Source: Atherix ibis
Lineage: Eukaryota; Arthropoda; Insecta; Diptera; Athericidae
Assembly (NCBI GenBank): GCA_958298945.1
Contig: OY282610.1
Location: 24,886,233-24,950,232 of the forward strand
Length of the DNA stretch: 64,000 nt
Reading direction: 5' to 3'
Translations under genes and position numbers: made by a program
In this document: positions 23,791 to 33,440 of the stretch, in pieces
Numbering within the stretch: the stretch's first letter is position 1
Layout: each line of letters begins with the position of its first letter
Notes under the pieces: model-generated
Database searches by the model: none
The model's input: the letters and a program-made list of their open reading frames with translations, nothing else
Told to the model about the DNA's origin: nothing

Positions 23791-26700
23791 TATTTTTAAT
23801 TTTTAATTGTTATTGAAATTTGACTGCCTTTTCGAATATAAATTTGAGCGCACTATGGAATATAATATTTTTTTAAAAATAACGCAAATCACTAACGAAT
23901 ATAAAATATTTCTTATCTGATAAATTCTTCTGAATATTTTGTTAAGGAAAAACAACCTCAATTGAAGATTTGTAAAAAAAAAAAACTTTTGACAATAATT
24001 CAATAAAAACCATATGGTATATAAAATCAAAAAAAAAAAAAAAACAAATTAAAAACAAAAATTAATCACAAATATGTTGGTAAATTTTACAATCAGTTAA
24101 GAAATAATTAAAATAATTTAATTAAAAACGTATACTAATAAAATATCGAGAAAAAAAAACAGATGAAACTCAGAGGAAAGATATAAATTTTCGACAGATC
24201 CTTAAAGTGAAATCTGAACCATAGAATGGAAAAGAGGACACAACTTTTCATCAAATAACATATGACATTTGGTTTTTGTTTTTTTCTTTTATTGTAATGT
24301 TGAGTAAAACTCTTCCATTGCTGTTTTTTTTTTATGTAAATTTTATTTTATTATTAAGATTATAATTATATATTTTTTCGGTTTGAAAAGTAAGAATAGA
24401 TGTTTGAGTAAAATTTATCATAAAAATCGATTTCTTAAAGATTAAAGACCTTTTCTTATTATCTCTTCTGTATATAGTAAATCTTATTTGCCCACTTATT
24501 TACTCGTATTTATTTGATTTTTATTTACTTAATATTTATGCACTTTTATATATTGTATATAGAATATATAATCATATTTCTGAGACTATGCATTCGTCTC
24601 TATTAAGTATAGCTTATTTATTTAGTAATTTTTATCTTTTTGTTTACACTTATTTTTGTTTATTTTTTTCATTTACGATGGTGTAATCATAGTAGTTTCT
24701 CCCTTTGGTAAAATATTCAAAACAAATCAAATTAAAGAAAATTTACTCTCTCTCTCAACCAAAAAAAAAATCTTATAATTAAAAAAATTAGTTTTTTTAT
24801 TCTTTTCTTACATTTTTTTAATAAAATTATTTTCTTAGAAAGAATTTCTTTTAAAAAATATTTTGATACAATATATTTGCAAAAAAAAAAAAAATTATCT
24901 TTAAGAAAAATATATATTTATAAAATATTTCTTAAGAAAAAAGAAAAAAAAAAGAAAAATTTTATTTAAATATTTAAAAAAAAAAAAAATCTCATCATTT
25001 TAATATTATTTAATGTTTTTTTTTTTAAAAAAAAGTATCTTAGTTTACTATGTTATATTTGAAATAGATTCATTTCGATAAATTGAAATAAAATAAAATC
25101 CTTTTTAATATGAAAATATTTTTTATAATTTTAATTTGAATTTTGAATAGATTTTATTTCGACTATCACTTCTGTTGATATTTAATAGTTTTGTTGTTGT
25201 TTTTTTTTAGATTTTTATTTTTTTGATTATTGATTGTAATATTTATTGATAGTTTATTATGGCAGCATGTGTTTATTTACCGTGTGCGTGTTTATTTATC
25301 GACTCGTTTGATTGGTTTATTAACTAAAAAACTATTCTTCTGTTTTTCTTTACACCATTATATACAATTATCTAGATTATTTATTTATATATATATTGTA
25401 TATTTTTTGTTGTTGTGCTTCTACTATTTACTATTATTTATTATTTATAAATAGATAGATTGTGATTTTTCTATATTATATCGATACAGATGGAAACACA
25501 AACACGAATACATCTTTTTTTAAATACGAATACGTACACCTAGTATTATGGTTTATTTACCTTCGATATTGAGTCAAAATCTTCTAATACAACAATATAT
25601 GTGTATTATCAAATGTTTTATTTAAAAAAAAAAAAAAATTCTAAATAATAATTATAGAAAAATTAAAAGGAGAAATTCATTTTCACAGAATATTTTTATT
25701 GGTTATTTGCACAAAGACTTGTTGGCTGATGTCAAAAATTGTATCTTATCGTCTATCAAACCACTTTAAAACACTATCAATCAAAAACTTTAATACGATT
25801 TGCTTATTATCATTCATATAATTGATATGATAGTCCTTAACTATATGTGTATATGTGCATATATTCTGGTTATATGCATTTATTTGGTAATATTAAGTAA
25901 TTGTACTCGTGCACACATCAAAACACGGAGGGAGGACGATACTATTTTCATTTTGACATTTACTATATGGCATATTAAATTTTATACGAAAAGAGTGATT
26001 ATTTTCCTCTTCTAAATATTATTATTATTAGTTTTCATAAAGAAAATTAATTTGATTAAAATTAATATTAATAGAAAATGTATAATTTTAATTTTTGTTT
26101 ATCCAAAAATTTTAACTAATAAACATCAATACTTATCAACATATATAAGATAGGACAGGATATAGGAAAGGATAGGATATAGGATACTATTGACAAGTAT
26201 CTGATATATAAAAAGCAAAATAAACTGAATTTTTAATTTAATCAAAAATATAACAAACAAAAAAATTGTATTTTGTAGAAAAAATAATTAATTTAGAATT
26301 TATTTTATTTAAGAGTGTAAGGACTTAAAAAAAACATTGTTTTTTTTTCGATAAAAACTTTAAAAATACTTTTCTACTAATTATAAATATTTACGCACAT
26401 GTTATTTTTTTCCCCCTTTTTTTTAATAATATTTAATTATGATTCAAATTTTTCTAGTAGAATTTTGTGAATTATTTTGTTGTTTTTTTTTAGTTCTTTT
26501 TTGATTTTTTATAATAATTTTTTTTTTGTCAATAATTATTTTAGAATATTTTATTTTGTGAAATTTTCTTAGAACAATTTTTCTTTAAAATTATTATTAT
26601 TATTAATTTTGTTTTGTTTGTTTAAATTTTAAACATTTTTTTTAAAACTATTATTTATTATAATTAGTTTTTAGTTTATATTAGTGGAATTTTGTTATTA

Positions 26701-27282
26701 TTATTATTTTTTGCTCGAAATAGTGTGGTTGGATTTTCAAAATTCATTTTTGTTTACTATTTATTTTTCGCTAATATTTGATCTTCAATTTGAACAGAAT
26801 TAATAGTATTTATTATTCAATTTTTATATTAACAATAATATATTATAATAATATAATTGATTAATAAATATAATTAATGACAACAAAATAATCAATCATG
26901 TTCATAATAATAATAATAATAATAACAAAGAATACAAGATATTTTTGTTATAGTAATAATAATAAGAATTTATTAAATTAAATCCCGCCGTTTTGTATAA
27001 ATTAAATATATTTATTATTATTTATTTATTTATTTTTTTTGTTATTTTATAATTTGAATACTTTTCGAATAATATGTAAAATATATTATTTTAATATACA
27101 ATAATATATTTATAATAATTAGATTTTTTGTTATTGTTTTAACATAAAATTTTAACGTTTTTGAACGTTTTTTTTTTTTTTTTAATTTTTTTTATTTAAC
27201 AAAAAAAACAAACAATGTATTAACGTAAAAAAATTTTTTTTATAGCTGGAAACAAACTGTACGATCGAAATTTTTATTTGAA
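23791..27282. other. AT desert, no gene supported
   Basis: About 3.5 kb of sequence well above 80% A+T with many poly-A, poly-T and TTATTA runs, including an AATAAT run at 26908-26925. If the minus-strand exon at 27283-27427 is real, the part next to it would be its 3' UTR on the minus strand. I see no independent support for any gene here. Confidence 0.4.
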
Positions 27283-27427
27283 CTATAAAGACCTAAGGAT
27301 GACGGCGTTGTTGTCGGTATAGCTCGCCGAACGAAGTTTAATGGCATCACGACGTCTGACAACTAATGCGGCCGCCAACAATATACTTCCAACATATTTG
27401 TTAATGCACAATAGAATGATAGAAGAA
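27283..27427 (-). CDS. Candidate terminal exon of an unidentified host gene
   Basis: On the minus strand this GC-rich island in an AT desert reads through to a TAG at 27285-27283 in a coding-like frame. It begins with a hydrophobic stretch (SIILLCINKYVGSILLAAAL), followed by VVRRRDAIKLRSASYTDNN and a C-terminus AVILRSL. This looks like a membrane segment followed by a basic cytoplasmic tail. The frame is closed upstream by a stop at 27433-27435, so if real it must begin at a splice acceptor. TTTAG (exon from 27427) or GGAAG (exon from about 27372, preceded by a C/T-rich tract and a branch-like CATTAAC) are possible. I do not recognise the family, and no neighbouring exon was found. Confidence 0.35.
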
Positions 27428-27612
27428 CTAAACTATATTGTGGAATATTTCAATTTCAATACTATTCATCTATAGGGTTGATTATTTCTAAATTGTGAAA
27501 CAATATTCGTCTCTGTTCCACTGTCATGACCAAATGCAAATGTTCAATATGATTTTCTACACTCACTGGGTCATTCTCAATCTCTCATGGTCTCCTTTTT
27601 GGCACTCACACT

Positions 27613-27631
27613 CACACACACACACACACAG
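27613..27631. repeat. CA microsatellite
   Basis: About nine uninterrupted CA units preceded by CACTCACACTCA. Confidence 0.9.
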
Positions 27632-27762
27632 TTGGTCTTTATGAATTTCTCTCCTCCTTTTGCTCTTCACCCAACACGCATGTAATACAAAAACTTGGGA
27701 AAAAAAAGCTTTCATTATCCAAATTCTTCTTCTTTTTTCGTCCATTCAATATCTTATTCATC

Positions 27763-27763
27763 G

Positions 27764-27797
<34 letters not shown>
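27763..27797. repeat. CT microsatellite
   Basis: An almost pure TC run of roughly 16 units with one TCTG interruption. A G run follows at 27957-27968. Confidence 0.9.
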
Positions 27798-27798
<1 letters not shown>

Positions 27799-27969
27799 AA
27801 TCAGTCTATCACTCTCTATTTTTATATCTATAGAGCCCTTCACCCCATCCCCCACTCAACCCAATTGAATAATTTTTTTTTTTTTGGTTTTTATAGAAAT
27901 TCTTAAAATTTGTACAAATTTGTTGTAATTATTGCTGTTGTTGTTGTCTCAAAAGTGGGGGGGGGGGGT

Positions 27970-28770
27970 GTTAAAAGTAGATTTTTTGCAATATTCTTTT
28001 TCTCACTATTCACATATTATCTATTACCTACTATATATCCCACATATAGTATGTCATGTTGCTGGCTCATATGGTAGAGTGTTCAATTTTCTCGATGAAT
28101 TAGAATTAAAAAAAATAGAAACGATATAAACAACAACACCAACAATAATAATAATAACAAAAATGACCAGACTATCCCTTCTGACAGTTTCAATACCAAT
28201 GCAAATATAATCAACCAACCACCAGTGACTGTCAACAGCACAACATTGATAACGACAATAACAACAACACAACACCACCATTGATAATATTCTGTACTCC
28301 TGCTCGCACGAGAGTATCTATATCTAATAACATTCATCCTATACACTGGCAGTGAGGGGTTGATATTTTTCGTATCAATATTTATTTATATGTATTTGTA
28401 TTAATAATTTTATTTTTTTTTTTGAATAAACATAATTTTGATGATTTTTTTTTTTGATTATGTAATTTTTTTTTGGGGGAATTTTTAAGAATAATTTAAA
28501 AAAAAAAAAAAAATCTTGTCTTCAATAACGAACATATCAATCATCAATTTTACAATCGCACAAACATACTTATATGCACACATACTTGTATAAAAGTGCG
28601 CATACATCGAGTCGATTAGGCAATTTCGAATATGTTGTGCTATTTTTTGAATGAAAAATCTAACATGAAGATGGATTTTCTGTAAATAAATTCGTATTTA
28701 GATATGCGTATTGGTATAGACAATTCCAATTCTTATATGGGTAGATAGATGAGTAGATAGACAGATAGAT
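27970..28770. other. Simple-sequence-rich intergenic DNA
   Basis: It contains an ATA/ACA-rich stretch (28125-28270) whose minus strand translates to runs of Val, Leu and Ile, poly-T and poly-A runs at 28410-28515, and TAGATAGA repeats at 28742-28770. No gene is supported. Confidence 0.5.
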
Positions 28771-28775
28771 AACTA

Positions 28776-29812
28776 CAGGGTGGGTCAACTTGAACTGACT
28801 AATCTAAAATGCACATAACTTTTGTCTCTATTTTTTTTCTTTCTTTTCTCTAAATGAAAGTGTAATTTTTGAATTTTTTTTTGGATTTAAGTGTGAAAAA
28901 TAATATCCTGTAAATGACTTCAATTGTATTTTCCTTTTTGGCAGCTAATAGCTTTTTTTTAAGGCATTTTGCATTTCGAAATTTGCAATTTCTGTTCGAA
29001 TATTCTCATTTAGTTCCCGAATATTTTGTGGTTTGTTGACGTAAAGCAGTTCCTACCAAGAAACTCCACAACAACAAAAATTAGAGGTCATCAAATCTGT
29101 AGAACGAGGTGGCCAACAAAGGACATTTGAATTTTTTTGAAATTATTTGATCATCGAAAAGTTTTTGCGATATGAGCACTAGCGCCATCTTGCTGGAACC
29201 ATATGCCAGGGTGGTTATTGGAAACTGGCGGACGTAAGAAATTTTCTAACGTGATCCGGTATATCGCCGCAGAGATAGTTTATAACTCTATCGGTCATAA
29301 TTCCATAGTAGGAGGGTGTAATTGACGCCGGAGCAACGCCCAAATTCGGCGGTTCTGTTTATTGGCATAATCATTTAAAAGAAAATGTGCTTCCTCGCTC
29401 ATAATGAGATTGTTTGAAAAGGTGGCATCATCTGTCGTAAGCTGAATGAATTTTTTTGGTATATTGCAGTCGTTATGCTGCATCCTCGATTTATGTAGAA
29501 ACATTCTTAAATCCAGTTTCAAAATGCGTCGTAGCGATGTTCTGGACATGCTGAATTGAGTAGCACGTCGACGAAAAACAGCTTCCACAGCTTGTTGGTT
29601 GCGAACACAGATCGCTTAGAATGTGTTCGTGGCTCATCAAATACAGCACCACGCTCCTCATAAAGAATTACTCAGCTTCTTATCATACTTATCTATTTGT
29701 CTCTTTGAAGCTGTGACAGTATTGCAATGCTGACGATAAAATTCTTTATAATTTGCACACACAAAAATAAATAAAAAAATTTAAATCAGTTAGTCCAAGT
29801 TGATCCGCCCTG
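28776..29812 (-). mobile_element. Tc1/mariner element with intact TIRs and TA duplication
   Basis: The ends are CAGGGTGGGTCAACTTGAAC at 28776 and the inverted equivalent CAAGTTGATCCGCCCTG ending at 29812. Each is flanked by TA (28774-28775 and 29813-29814). The 1,037-bp element carries a minus-strand transposase in pieces. The best part is 29588-29295: FRRRATQFSMSRTSLRRILK, then NIPKKFIQLTTDD and MSEEAHFLLNDYANKQNRRI. The expected FSDEAHF is SEEAHF, so the first catalytic Asp has become Glu. The following QQDGA region is visible around 29205-29160 in another frame. Full-length relatives would be longer, so it is also internally shortened. Confidence 0.85.
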
Positions 29813-29859
29813 TAGCTGAACAGATTCCACATGTGTACATGAGCATTGTTCGTATTTGT

Positions 29860-30181
29860 CGGCAGTTTAGTGGCGAAAAGAGTGTACAAAGGTAGAGAAA
29901 AAGAGAAAGAGTGTAAGTGTTTGAGAGTGTATCAACAGAGAAAGGAGAACGCGCGATATTCGTTTTTCGAAAGATACTAAAAAACCGTACAAAAATCCAT
30001 CGTCAATCGTCGACAGGCGATTTCAGGCCCAAAGGAAAGTGGGTGACGATTTCAGAGAGCTGTGCGTACAGTGGTTGTGATTATGTCGGTCGTTCCGGGT
30101 GGCGGTACTCTGTGTGGGGTGACAGCCGGGCGATCAGAGGGAATTATTCCACCTTACGCTAAACGTCAAGTCGACTGTTAA
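29860..30181 (+). other. Exon-like GC island with small ORF
   Basis: After a purine-rich leader (29880-29945) the composition rises to about 50% GC. The frame from the ATG at 30083 to the TAA at 30181 gives a 32-residue peptide, MSVVPGGGTLCGVTAGRSEG then IIPPYAKRQVDC, and is open upstream to 30047. A TTTCAG lies just before, at 30048-30053, so a terminal exon beginning at 30054 is possible. A second frame (29917-30162) is also open, so the coding frame is uncertain. GAGTGTAAGTG near 29910 resembles a splice donor. It sits about 0.6 kb upstream of the two-exon candidate on the same strand and could belong to the same gene, but no in-phase splice was found. Confidence 0.3.
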
Positions 30182-30762
30182 TGCACATGCATACACACAC
30201 ACAAAAATACATCGCCAACTATTTATACATTTGAGTATATTTATAGATAGTTTTTTTTTTGTCTCAAAATTCATTTAGTTTGAATTTCTCTTTCGCTCTT
30301 TTGAAAAATACATAATTTTTTGTTTTAGTTTTTATCTTTTGTTTTTGGTAACTTTTTGAACAAAAATATTCAAAATATTCGGTTGTCCTATCGTAAACAT
30401 GTGTATGTACACACGATATAAATCTTCTATGTGTGGTTATATTTTTAAATGACTTTATTTTGGTTCGGCAGCGGTGGGAAGAAGGGGATGGCATGAAGCG
30501 CGCACTCATTTTCACGTGTTCGGCGCACGAACAAATTCTCTCTTTTCATTATAGAAAAGGATACGACTAGATATGCTTGCGTTGACAACAGAATAGAGCA
30601 GAGGTAAATTTCACTTATTGCGGAAATGAGACCATAATACAAACAAGACAGTGACAGTAATAATAATAATAATAATAACAAAAGTGGCATGTGTAAGAAC
30701 ATTTTTTTGAGAAAACAAAAAAAAACAAATGGCAAAATTCGACATTTTTCCAAACGTTTCAG
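30182..30762. other. Intergenic or intronic sequence
   Basis: Contains poly-T, an AATAAT run (30658-30677) and no supported coding sequence. It ends in a C/T-rich tract and TTTCAG at 30757-30762, a good splice acceptor for the exon that follows. Confidence 0.4.
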
Positions 30763-31230
30763 GAGATTTTGTATAGAAAATTATTGATGTATTTGGTGAA
30801 AACGAAGACTGGAGATTTTGGTGAAATATGTAATACTAACCATGATAACGGCTTGAATGCAATAGAAAGGGAAGGCTATAGTGGCCGGTCAACCGAAATT
30901 ATTCCCAACCACTACACATTTAGTCAACGGGAAGGCGTGCGATTCCCCAACGGTCGGCTGTAAGTGCTGAATATTGGAATGACCGAAACTTCACTGCATC
31001 CGAATTGGTTCGATTGCAGTGAAATTATCGACAGCGACCATGATGGCTGCAGCGCAAACATTAAAGGTGGCATAAAGTCTGAAGTTGAATGTGCTCTCAA
31101 GAAATTGTTCAAGCCACAGACACACACGTCGCCGTTAATTAGAACTTTTGACACGAGATACAGAGCGACAACACAAAGCAGATCCTCCCGGCATAAAGGG
31201 ACTAATCCTTTTATGGAGGCAATAATAATT
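30763..31230 (+). CDS. Candidate host gene segment: two exons and a 59-bp intron
   Basis: Exon 1 (30763-30959) follows a strong acceptor (ACGTTTCAG) and ends at CT|GTAAGTG. Exon 2 begins at 31019 after GATTGCAG. Removing the 59-base intron (30960-31018) deletes an in-frame TAA and keeps one open frame across the junction. It reads TFSQREGVRFPNGRL, then EIIDSDHDGCSANIKGGIKS, VECALKKLFKPQ and DTRYRATTQSRSSRHKG. Both exons are far richer in GC than their surroundings. The intron has the size and signals of short fly introns. Exon 2 may end near a GTAAAT at 31231 or run on to a stop at 31324. I recognise no domain. About 50 bases near 31170-31220 resemble 32370-32420, so a decayed repeat remains an alternative. 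Confidence 0.4.
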
Positions 31231-31489
31231 GTAAATGAAAAAATTGCACAAAATTTGATGATAATTTCAACTATTTTATTTGCAAAAAAAAATACGAATT
31301 ACAAAAAAAAAATATTTTCCATTTAAAATTTTCAATTAATATTTTTGAAAATATTTTATATAGAATATTTTAATTATTATTATAATTTTTTATTGTTTTC
31401 GTTTTGTTTATATTAGGAAATATATTTTAAGCAAAATTATTTATAATTCTTTACAGATAATGTGTAAAATATTAGTGCAATATTGCATT

Positions 31490-32258
31490 CTTCTTTGATT
31501 TCCTGCTTGGACAACTTCATGCGTGCAACATTCTATTAGGTTCCCTCCTTTTCTTCTTCTTCTTCTAATTCTTCATCTTCTTCATTTAACTTCTTCATCT
31601 TCTGCATCTTCCTCATCGTCGTCATTTTCTTCAGCTTCTTCATCTTCTTCCTATTCTTCAACTTCATTTTCTTCATCGTTTTCGTCTTCTTCGTTTTCTT
31701 CCTTTTCTTCATCTTCATCTGCTTCATCTTCTTAATCTTCTCGATTTTCTTCATCTGCTTCCTCGTCTTCATCTTCATCTTCTTCATCTTCTTCCTATTC
31801 TTCACTTTCTTCTTCTTCATCTTCTTTAGCTTCTTTATCTTCTTCATCTTCTTCATCTTCCTCATTTTCTTCATCTTCTTCATCTTCTTCTGTTCTTCAT
31901 CTTCATCTTCTTCATTTTTTCATATTCTTGATCTTCTTCTTCTTCATTTGCTTCATCTTCTTTCTATTCTTCTTCTACTTCATCCTTTTCCTATTCTTCA
32001 TTTTCTTCACTTTCTTCAGCTTCTTCTTATTCTTCTTCTTCTTCATCTTCTTCTTCTTCTTCGTATTAATTACTTTTCGTTAGCAGCAAGCCCTTCCTAC
32101 ACCTCTACTATCATTTGCAGTGATAGCACCCAGAATCCAGCCAACCCTCAGCTTCAGTCCTTTGGAGACAACTACAGATACACACGTTTCAGCCAAAGGC
32201 TCCTCAGCTTGACCGGGCATAGCGGATGAACCACCGTGGGGCTCCCAAGATAATTTCC
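31490..32258 (-). repeat. Dispersed repeat A copy with internal TTCATC array
   Basis: The order is the reverse of the copy at 8640. It opens with the flank CTTCATGCGTGCAACATTCT and GGTTCCC, then the array, then TTTGCAGTGATAGCACCC, CAGCTTCAGTCCTTTGGAG, ACGTTTCAGCCAAAGGCTCC and GCGGATGAACCACCGTGGGG. The matching flanks show that the microsatellite is an internal part of the mobile repeat and not an independent expansion. No coding capacity. Confidence 0.65.
31548..32066. repeat. TTC / TTCATC microsatellite array
   Basis: About 520 bases of CTTCTTCATCTT-type units with point interruptions. All frames translate as low-complexity Ser, Leu/His or Lys/Met runs, so the open frames here are not genes. 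Confidence 0.95.
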
Positions 32259-32261
32259 CTC

Positions 32262-32362
32262 TATACTTTTGCTGCTGATTATAATTTTTACCATTCGGAC
32301 CATAGTGTCAAATTAACACTATTCTCCGAATGGTAAAAATAATAGTCAGCATTAAAAGTATA
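32262..32362. repeat. 101-bp near-perfect palindrome
   Basis: The left arm starts TATACTTTTGCTGCTGATTA and the complement of the right arm starts TATACTTTTAATGCTGACTA. Both continue TTTTTACCATTCGGA and reach ATAGTGTcAA at the centre with almost no spacer. Only a handful of mismatches separate the two roughly 50-base arms. It abuts the end of the repeat A copy. It may be a solo fold-back MITE or an inverted duplication formed by template switching. Confidence 0.9.
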
Positions 32363-32379
32363 GTAAGACAAAGCGGAGC

Positions 32380-32790
32380 TTTGATAAGGGACTAACGCCC
32401 TTTTGGATGGAACCTTACTCTATTTTCTCATTATATATGTCGGTGTTCCAATAGTAGGGAAAAAGTGAGTCGAGACAGCGGTAAATCATTGCATCAACCT
32501 ATCTGGTTCCGTCTAAACTTAATTTACAAGAACAAATGCCCTTCTAATTACCCCCTCTACACTTTAACCAAAAACGCTATTAACTCCCCCAGTTCAAAAA
32601 GGAATTTATCATCCCTATCCTTATTGATATTCCACCTGGTAAGAAATTCCTCCATCAACTTCCAAACTTCCCTTCCACACCCAGATTGGAAACCGTGGTT
32701 GGGAGCAAAGTTAAAAGTCTCTGCTTCTTTTGATAGGTTTAAGAAGACTAGTATTGAGCTCGTTCACATGTAGGATAATTTTCCTTGAAC
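32380..32790 (+). other. Unrecognised 102-codon open frame
   Basis: The frame 32465-32773 gives a hydrophilic 102-residue product with no motif I recognise (for example FHLVRNSSINFQTSLP and HPDWKPWLGAKLK). Composition is closer to that of the LINE remnants than to the AT background, so a decayed retroelement ORF is more likely than a host exon. Confidence 0.2.
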
Positions 32791-32794
32791 TGTT

Positions 32795-33440
32795 CGATGG
32801 ATCAAAAGATCATCACATAAAAATTAAAGCTGCTGGACGATCACAAACGCTGCGAATTTGTTAATTTTGCTCTGGATCCATAATAATGCTGATTTTTCCA
32901 AGATCAATCATCGTCTCCGATAAGGCGCACTTTCGTTTCTTTAGATCGATGAATAAACAAAATTATCGTTAGTGGAATGAAGGCAATCTATAAATTATTT
33001 ACGAGGAATCTTTACATTCTGAAAAAGTGATCATTTGGTTTGGTTTATCATCGGTCCTCATTTTTCAGAATCCTCCTTTACCGTCAATGGTGGGTGATAC
33101 AGATCAAGGATAATGAACTTTTAGTAACCTCAATTGGAAGATATTGATTTACCGATTATGTGGCGCTATGTGCCGCATAGCCCTTGCCAAATCGGGTTTA
33201 TTGCAGGAAAAAGTTTGGTGAGTCGTTTATTTCAAGAAATGCAGGTATGCAATGGCCTCCAAGAAGTTATGATCTAATACTTTGGACCTCTTCTTGTATG
33301 GTTATTTGCAATCACTGATCTATGCCAATAAACCACTAACCGTTGATGCAATAAAATTGAATATTGAACTACGGGAAATAGGGTGGAATTTATTGCTCGG
33401 TTCTGTAAAAGGAGCCGAGCCGATCATTTGAATTATGTCA
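32795..33440 (+). pseudogene. Tc1/mariner-superfamily transposase remnant
   Basis: Plus-strand translation across frameshifts gives IIISDKAHFRFF.SMNKQNYR (first catalytic region), ESLHSEKVIIWFGLSS, then MASKKL.S.TLDLFLYGYLQ and SLIYANKPLTVDAIKLNIE. This order is that of the family with PLDFFLWGYLK.KVYA near its end. Stops interrupt it throughout. It is the same family as at 10812, 40760, 43147, 60700 and 61730. Confidence 0.7.

Noticed and set aside
18700..23800. CRISPR-like regularly spaced repeats
   Set aside because: Repeat units are degenerate, very AT-rich and contiguous, without unique spacers of constant length. The DNA is eukaryotic.
28054..28346. Hydrophobic multi-helix protein on the minus strand
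   Set aside because: The Val/Ile/Leu runs come from AAT/AAC simple repeats on the plus strand. No conserved motif is present.
30445..30753. 102-codon minus-strand frame with a Leu run
   Set aside because: Its core is an AATAAT microsatellite read in reverse. The rest has no motif and opposes the better-supported plus-strand exon.
31523..31883. Ser-rich and Lys/Met-rich open frames
   Set aside because: Same cause: the TTC/TTCATC array inside repeat A.
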